This document shows, piece after piece, positions 37,552 to 43,886 of a DNA stretch of 43,886 nucleotides. The stretch's first letter is position 1; every line of letters begins with the position of its first letter. The position numbers were made by a program, and so were the translations under genes. The notes beneath the pieces are model-generated. The model did no database searches. It was not told where the DNA came from and was given only the letters and a program-made list of their open reading frames with translations. Location: the NCBI GenBank assembly GCA_012295275.1, contig CM022670.1:37466189-37510074 (forward strand), given 5' to 3'. This DNA comes from Chrysomallon squamiferum. Taxonomy: Eukaryota > Mollusca > Gastropoda > Neomphalida > Peltospiridae.

Positions 37552-38526
37552 AACCACAACTTGTGTATATGAATATATATATATATATATACATACACTG
37601 ACAAGAAAACATTGTCAGGCTGGAGACAGACAAACATACATGAAATTAACATATACATTCATAGATAAACACACACACACACACACACATACATATATGT
37701 ATACTCTCACAAACACTGGGATGCAGATGTACACAAATAAGCACAGAGAAACACACATACACACACAGCTGCAGGGAGGGACACATACACACAGATTTAC
37801 TTACATCGTCACACAGTCTGTCTTCTGCACTGAAGCATATATCAAACCGGCAAGAGAAAACCAGTTTAGTGTATCCAGAAAAGGTGAAGGTACGGAAAGG
37901 ACTCGACAGTATCGCAGTGTTATTTCTTTCGGTAAAAACAATGTCAGAATTGTTTGTGTTACATCTGAAAAATAAAAATAAAATTATTTATGATACTAAG
38001 TAAAAATAAACAGTAAATATTAATGATGACGTAGGATATATATATATATATATATCCTGGTTCATCATTATGAGTTACGGCTTAGTTAGTCGATGAATTG
38101 TGTGCATTTGTTTGAAAAAAAAAAAAAAAATGAAAAAAAAAACCACCCAATGAACTGCTACTAAATGTACTAACTGTGTGAAAGCTTGAATCAAAAATTG
38201 GGTTCAGGTTGACTGATCTGTCATAATCGATGGTCATAATTACGATTATGGGATATAATGTAAAGCAGTTAAACTCTGCTTGCTGTTAACGCATTATTTA
38301 ATACAACATTTTGTTAGAAATGGTATGGAATAGTTCAGAACATATCGTGATCCTTACACGCTTCGTAAATAGCTATTGTAACTCATATTTATAAATTTAA
38401 CGAATTGAAAGAGGAACAAGCAACTGGTGAAAACTGTGATGTAAAAAATTAATGTGGCTATCAGAATACCAAGATTCTAACAATTATAACGAATCCTTTT
38501 TCGCATGCGCGGCAGTGACCTTTCGA
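37552..38526. other. Region between the coiled-coil-like gene and the ZP gene
   Basis: CA- and TA-rich sequence with AATAAA at 37971-37976, then AT-rich DNA. The 152-codon open frame at 37517-37975 is mostly translated CA/TA repeat and is not called. No other gene is seen. Confidence 0.5.
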
Positions 38527-41500
38527 TCAGTCTGCTAAATATATCACACGAGAGTCGTGTCCCTTTGTGCTTCTGTCGCCTTGACAACAGTTTAATCTAT
38601 TTAGTTCAGTAACGCATTGCATGTAAGGAACAAATGCGGACCTGCTGTTCCGTATTTTACAGATACCACGTGACTTGTTATTTAGTAAGGAACCTATTTT
38701 AAACCTACAAATAATGAAAGTCAAACAACACTTCAGAAGGTAAAAATATATCACCCTTTTTCATCAAGGATAACCAATTTATGAGCTCCGTCTTCCGTTC
38801 CAACCAAGCAGTTATATAGGGAGATCGCCTTCACATCTAGGTCTAATAAATATATAAATAAATAAATAAATAAAGTAAGCAAATATATGGATATGCAAAC
38901 ACAGAAAGCCATAAATAAACCAAGCAATAAATAAGTAATTTAAAAAAATAAAAATAAAAAAATGAATTAACAAACAAAAGTACTAATTATATGAATAAAT
39001 GTTTTGTTTAACAACACTTTAAGACGTTGTAATGATTTGTTATGAGAAACAAAACTCAGTCTGTTAGGTTTCAATTGTATTTCTTTTCAAAAAATAACAT
39101 TATAATAAAAGTTAAAATATCGACTTGTATGTATTTTTTTTTTTTGTTTTATTAAAATGCTCATTCTACGATTTGTGTTTGGTTCAAATATAAAAATATG
39201 AAAAAGGAATTAAATAAGTCTAAAATCCGACAGAAAAATAATATTATTTCTGATATTATATTACAACACATACATACACATATACAGTATTCCCTCGCTA
39301 TTCGCGGGGGTTGCGTTCTTTACCCCCCCCCCCGCGAATAGCGAAAAACCGCGAATATTGGATGCAGTTTTAAAACGTCTATTATGAGATTATATACGGT
39401 ACTAAATGCTTCCCAAACACTTTCTAAAGACACTCTTACTCATTAATACAGTAATAATGTAGTAATTTTGCATGCAGTTATGTATTTCACTAATGTAGTA
39501 ATGATAATGTAAACGCATTTTAATTTTGTACTGAAACAATATTTTAATCAGAAAGAAACGTAAGTACAGGAGGACAGTAACACCGCATAGCATAGTTACC
39601 CATACTGTATTACTGTACCGTAAAGTCATTTTCTATGCGTACAACATATGTATTAGAATTGACAGAAAGTGGAACAAATTTAAAGGCAAACAGACAGATA
39701 AATACAGTACGCACAGTTCAGGTAATAATAATACAATTCAGTAATAATATGCAATTAAAAACATTATTAATACACGGTCACAAAAAATATGCACTGTACA
39801 TACAGTGTATGCATTTATAAAAAAATACGTACGGTATTGCAACAATAATTGAAAAAAATTGATATTGTTTGTGCGGTTTACCGAGCATTTGTTTTTATGA
39901 CGTTATGACGCTAGCCTGGTATACCAGCATACGATGCGATAGGGTTAAGAGCCTAACCCGCGAATATGCGGGGCCGCGAATGGGGAACCGCGAACAGGTG
40001 AGGGTATACTGTACACATACATATATACATTTCCCTCCCTCTAACATCTTCAGTTTTTATTGTAATTTAGAAAGGCAAAACAATTTTACAAAATTCTCTA
40101 ATAGACAATTATGATCTTTAGTGATATTCTAAAAGTAATTACAAATGACAGCTTATATTGTGAAAACGACCGATACTATTGTACAGATCACATTATACTT
40201 TGTGAGAATAAAAAATAATTATTTGAAAAAAAAAAAAAAAAAAAAACCTGTATATGCATCTGCTTACTTTTTTCTCTATTTCTTTTTTTCTTTCTTTTCT
40301 TTTCTTTTCCTTTCTTTTCTTTTCTTTTTTTTTTCATTGCTGTCTCATAAATAAAGATTAACATTTCATTATTATGATATAGTTAATATTTTTTGGTTTT
40401 GTTGTTTTTTGTTGTCTTGTTCTGAGTTTATAAAATGTATTTATTTATTTTTCATTTCATTTTTTTTTTAATTATTATTATTTCCAAATAAAAATAAAAA
40501 TAATAATTAAAAACCAAGCAAACAAAACAAACTAAACACAAAACAAAAGACAATTATAGACTTTCAAAACGTTTATCATTTTTCTTTGATAATTATTATA
40601 GAAATGGAGACGCCAAATAAGGGAGATAATTACTGAAAATCTTATACTGGGTCGATTATCGCATTTCGTAAGTGGACTTTGTGCCAAGTTAATAATTTTG
40701 CAGCAACAAAGAAATTTTCGTACAGTAGAACGACAAAGAACAGATTATTTAAATTGTATATTTCAAAATTAAAATGAAACATTATTAAAGCATATTAGCC
40801 AAAGCTGTCACTGGCTGATTTTAGCGTTAATACACTAACTAAACTAGTTGAATCGTGTAGAGCCACAGACTATTCATCAGTGTATATTTTTTCTTTCACG
40901 TTAAACCGGTGAAATGCTTCTTTTTTACTTGCGGTTGTTCATGTTAGTTTTATATATATATTTAGACTTCAGAAATCATTATCACTTATTTCCCTTAAGT
41001 TCAAAAATTAAAAATAATATATATAAAATTTCCAACGATCAGTCATCAGTTTGCAATGATTATTGATAGGAAAACAAAGGGAAAAAAACGAGAAAAGCTA
41101 TTGGCTCTTTCGACAAGCCAAAGGAAGCTTCGACAGTTTTATACGACCTTTTGATATTTAAACTAGCAACAAAACGAGAAATTTTGTTTGACCATTTTTA
41201 TATTCGTGCTAGCTTCAGAAGAACACATTGTACCATTTAACGATACCTTTTTGACATAATCACATCGGCTGTCAGATGCGATTCACAGTTAAAAACACAG
41301 TTTGAATTAAAACACGAAGCAGAGACACGAAAATACATATACCACGACGATCGATAAACCATCGCATAGCAGTGAGTTGAACGGGACAGGGTCCACCAAA
41401 GAAAAAAAAAAAGAGGAAATATTAACCAAGCTACCCATCACTATTCGAGCATATGATCTAAATTTGTATTGCTATGTGTAATGTATTTACCACTTTGATT

Positions 41501-41712
41501 CGTAGCCGTCAGGCGAATAACGAGTCTAACATTATGGTTTGCTTTGACCTTCTTCAACAACTTTCCGGTGAAAGGGTCCTCCACTGCAAGTTCTGCTTGA
41601 ACTGTGGTCCTTTTCAGTTGCTTTCTTCGCATTTTATACCTGCCAGTTGAAGTATATTGCAATCCATAACATTACATTATTATTATTACTGTTATTATTA
41701 TTGTTATTATTA

Positions 41713-41747
<35 letters not shown>

Positions 41748-41843
41748 GTGTTATCAGAATTATAATTATTTATATTATTGTTTATTCACAATGTTTATGC
41801 AAACGTTCGTCGAGTTCGTATTGTCACTGAACTTACAGTTCAG

Positions 41844-41895
<52 letters not shown>

Positions 41896-42643
41896 AATAT
41901 TATTATTAAAACTGTGTGATATATTACTACTACTATTATTATTTGAAAATTAATTCTGTGCAGAAATTTTGAAACTAAACACTACCTCTTATTGTCAGTT
42001 GACGATTCTGTTCTTAGGCTGTCCGCTTTATCAAAGTCACATGTCATTTCAAATATAACGTCATAGACAGATTCTGTCCCGCTAAACTCGGCGAACAGGA
42101 ATTTCCATTTGTAAATATTAGCCGAGATCTGTAGCAAGATATAAAAATAATTAGGTAAATCTGAAGAAAAAAGAAAATCAGTAGAAGGAACATATATCTA
42201 TATTAATATCTATATCTGTCTATATGTTAATAATGTTAATATTCTTAATGCAAAAAGTACGGGTTATCCGAAATGCTTAAGGTCAGAAATGTCGCCGATT
42301 CCTTAATTGGGGAATATCTACAGAAATCACGGGAATGGTATACACGTTTTAATCACGCAATCTATTTATTTTTTAATAGCAGTCTAAGTAAACAGCCTGA
42401 ACGCAGTTTTGTACAACATTTTTAATAACTTTTTGCATGAAATAAAGCCTGAGTACACTAAATGGTCGGCTGCTCAGAAAAAACAAAAGAAAAAACAAAA
42501 AAAAGGTTTCAGATTTCGGATGTTTTCGGATTTCGGAATTTCTGTTTACTGATGGTCAACCTGCGAAATCATTTACTTCCTGTCATAAGGAAATAATAAT
42601 AAAAAAATAAATAAATAAATAGATAAATAAATTAAATAAATAA

Positions 42644-42677
<34 letters not shown>

Positions 42678-43112
42678 CTATTAAATTAACACACAAATAA
42701 AAACGTACGTGCTCAACTCCACACTCTGGTTCAAAGTCGCTGGAGTTAATCGGACTGTTGATTGTCAGATGAAGCTGTTTGTTCACAAAACTGAAAGTAC
42801 TCTTATTACACGTCTGTACAGGGTTGTCGGACTTGTCCAGAGCTATCACATTTCTGTAATTGATTCCATGTTGATCGGCTCGTATTATTAAAGCTTTTCC
42901 ACGATCACGTGAATTTAAGCAGTAATAAAGTGCTTCAGAAAAGAAAGAAAAAAAGAAGAAGAAGAAAAGAAACAGCTGTTCATTAATTACGTTCAGAAAT
43001 CATCAAATGTAATAAAATTATATTATAATATGGTTGTCATACTGTTGTGTCTATAGCATGTTATATTAACATATCCTATTTTTAAACCATGTTTATAAAT
43101 TATAAGATCATA

Positions 43113-43143
<31 letters not shown>

Positions 43144-43420
43144 CATACATACACATACATACATATTAGCACGTACTACAGCCTTAAATAAAATATTTAC
43201 GGAGCACTGAAATAATCCAATGTTCGACTGAGCTCTACTGATATTTGAAAAATTTAGATATAAGTTAAAATTAAATATCTTGAAATATTTTTAACAGAAC
43301 CGTTGGAAGATACAATCAAATTATTTTAAAATAATTATAATAATAATAAGTAAATAAATAAATAAATAGATACATTTGTTAACTATTAAATATTAAACCT
43401 ACCTGTTACCGGGACTTTAC
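38527..43420 (-). CDS. Zona pellucida (ZP) domain protein, 3' six exons
   Basis: Exons on the - strand: 43403-43420 (18-nt microexon), 42709-42932, 41986-42128, 41491-41639, 38755-38842, 38527-38704 (stop TGA). They sum to 800 nt: two bases completing a split codon, then 265 codons and the stop, with every phase matching. ZP-N: four cysteines in ALYYC, PVQTC, PECGVEH and FEMTCDF, with the CG-type pair and the C-[DY]-F end typical of the fold. ZP-C: VQAELAVEDPFTGKLL, VRLVIRLTA, then ISLYNC, HKLVILDEKG (the V-x-x-C... LID-x-x-G motif) and FVPYMQCVTELNRLNCC. Known: ZP modules polymerise extracellular proteins in egg coats, cuticles and matrices. Oddities: F follows DEKG where most ZP-C domains have Cys, and the protein ends soon after the last cysteines with no furin site or membrane anchor. 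The 5' end and signal peptide are beyond or unseen in the window. The microexon is the least certain part. Confidence 0.78.
39285..40011. mobile_element. 727-bp Tigger/mariner-like MITE
   Basis: The left end reads CAGTATTCCCTCGCTATTCG. The right end, reverse-complemented, reads CAGTATACCCTCACCTGTTCG. TA dinucleotides flank both ends (39283-39284 and 40012-40013), as expected for Tc1/mariner/pogo insertion. A subterminal hairpin at the left end pairs CTATTCGCGGGGG with CCCCCCGCGAATAG, and the right end repeats CCGCGAA motifs. No transposase ORF. It lies in the fourth visible intron of the ZP gene. Confidence 0.85.
41845..41891. repeat. (CT)n microsatellite
   Basis: Pure CT run in the ZP gene intron between 41640 and 41985. 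Confidence 0.93.
42256..42563. mobile_element. Tigger-derived MITE with TTATCCGAAATGCTT terminus
   Basis: The left end contains ggttatccgaaatgctt and the right end contains ggatttcggaatttc and finishes gatggtcaacctg. Internal text (catttttaataactttttgc, atgaaataaag) resembles Tigger-derived short elements I know from mammalian genomes; the exact family name is unchecked. About 308 bp, no ORF, inside a ZP gene intron. The left terminus is slightly degraded and no clear target duplication is visible. Confidence 0.65.
43111..43166. repeat. (CATA)n microsatellite
   Basis: Tetranucleotide repeat in the intron between the predicted microexon and the next ZP exon. Confidence 0.92.
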
Positions 43421-43668
43421 CTGCAGTGAAATAGAAAAGAAAATCATATAAAATAAGCGAGTGTATTAATGTAATAATCATATACACACACACACACACA
43501 TACACATTATTATTATTATAAGTTGTTGTTGTAGTTATTTTTTGTTTGTTTATTTATTTTATTTCATTTCATTAAATTTTCCTTATTATTATTATTATTA
43601 TTATTATCATCATCATCATTAATATTTTTTTATGGGAGTGAATTGCTATTTGTTTATTTTATATCAGT

Positions 43669-43745
<77 letters not shown>

Positions 43746-43886
43746 AGACGAAGAAGAAAAAGAAGATGAAAGAAAAACTGAACTAGTTAGAACTACGTTG
43801 AATATCTGCCTGCTTTTGATGAAATCAATCTTGAATTTTTTTTATTTTATTTTATTTTAATGTTTTTTTTTTTTTTTTGCTTGGTT
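43421..43886. other. Upstream intron of the ZP gene, with (CAA)n-(AAT)n at 43671-43743
   Basis: On the - strand this precedes the predicted microexon and should be intron. It holds a CA repeat near 43483-43500, ATT repeats at 43586-43606, and a compound CAA then AAT repeat at 43671-43743. No further ZP exon or signal-peptide exon is recognisable before the window ends. Confidence 0.55.

Noticed and set aside
37517-37975. 152-codon open frame on the + strand
   Set aside because: Mostly translated CA/TA microsatellite (THTHTHTY, YIYIYI). Splice phase from 35498 into 37512 uses another frame.
38995-39040. gttttgtttaacaacact motif like a common molluscan repeat terminus
   Set aside because: Too short to call an element or to fix the taxon; kept only as a hint toward a mollusc.
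1-43886. CRISPR arrays, tRNA or rRNA genes, bacterial operon signals
   Set aside because: No spaced direct repeats, cloverleaf or rRNA cores seen. All periodic sequence is microsatellite or simple tandem duplication.

Overview
This is animal nuclear DNA: AT-rich, intron-dense, with GT-AG exons of about 50-330 bp, many microsatellites and short non-autonomous DNA transposons. The set of genes and a compact 23-exon UBE3C suggest an invertebrate, most likely a lophotrochozoan such as a mollusc; the taxon is inference, the eukaryotic metazoan assignment is firm. Exons below were assembled by hand from reading frame, splice consensus and intron phase. For the four best models the phases close exactly.

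Layout: (1) 1-10547, + strand, the 3' 21 exons (1121 codons before the stop) of a DUF4062-NACHT-TPR STAND NTPase related to nephrocystin-3 and TTC41, with a long acidic tail. (2) 11674-13601, - strand, a complete four-exon Asterix/WDR83OS gene (109 aa), an ER membrane-protein biogenesis factor. (3) 14191-28548, + strand, a complete 23-exon UBE3C HECT ubiquitin ligase (1073 aa) with IQ motif and catalytic cysteine. Asterix and UBE3C start 589 bp apart, head to head. (4) 30677-31073, - strand, a two-exon gene for an unrecognised 93-aa protein, with a decayed copy of its first exon 250-450 bp upstream. (5) 31911-32105, - strand, a possible thrombospondin type-1 repeat exon. (6) 32361-35498, a rearranged duplicated region whose intact copy carries the first coding exon of an unrecognised basic, coiled-coil-like protein (+ strand). 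(7) 38527-43420, - strand, six 3' exons of a zona pellucida (ZP) domain protein, including a predicted 18-nt microexon. Two of its introns hold Tigger-like MITEs.

The genes show no operon-like functional link: this is an ordinary animal neighbourhood of two housekeeping genes (Asterix, UBE3C) flanked by faster-evolving genes (NACHT-TPR, small orphan, TSR-like, coiled-coil, ZP). I do not see a convincing new molecular system. The most novel items are the 93-aa orphan with its degraded duplicate, the duplicated promoter/5'-exon block at 32.4-35.2 kb, and the short ZP protein with unusual C-terminal features. I saw no rRNA, tRNA, CRISPR array or autonomous transposase gene.
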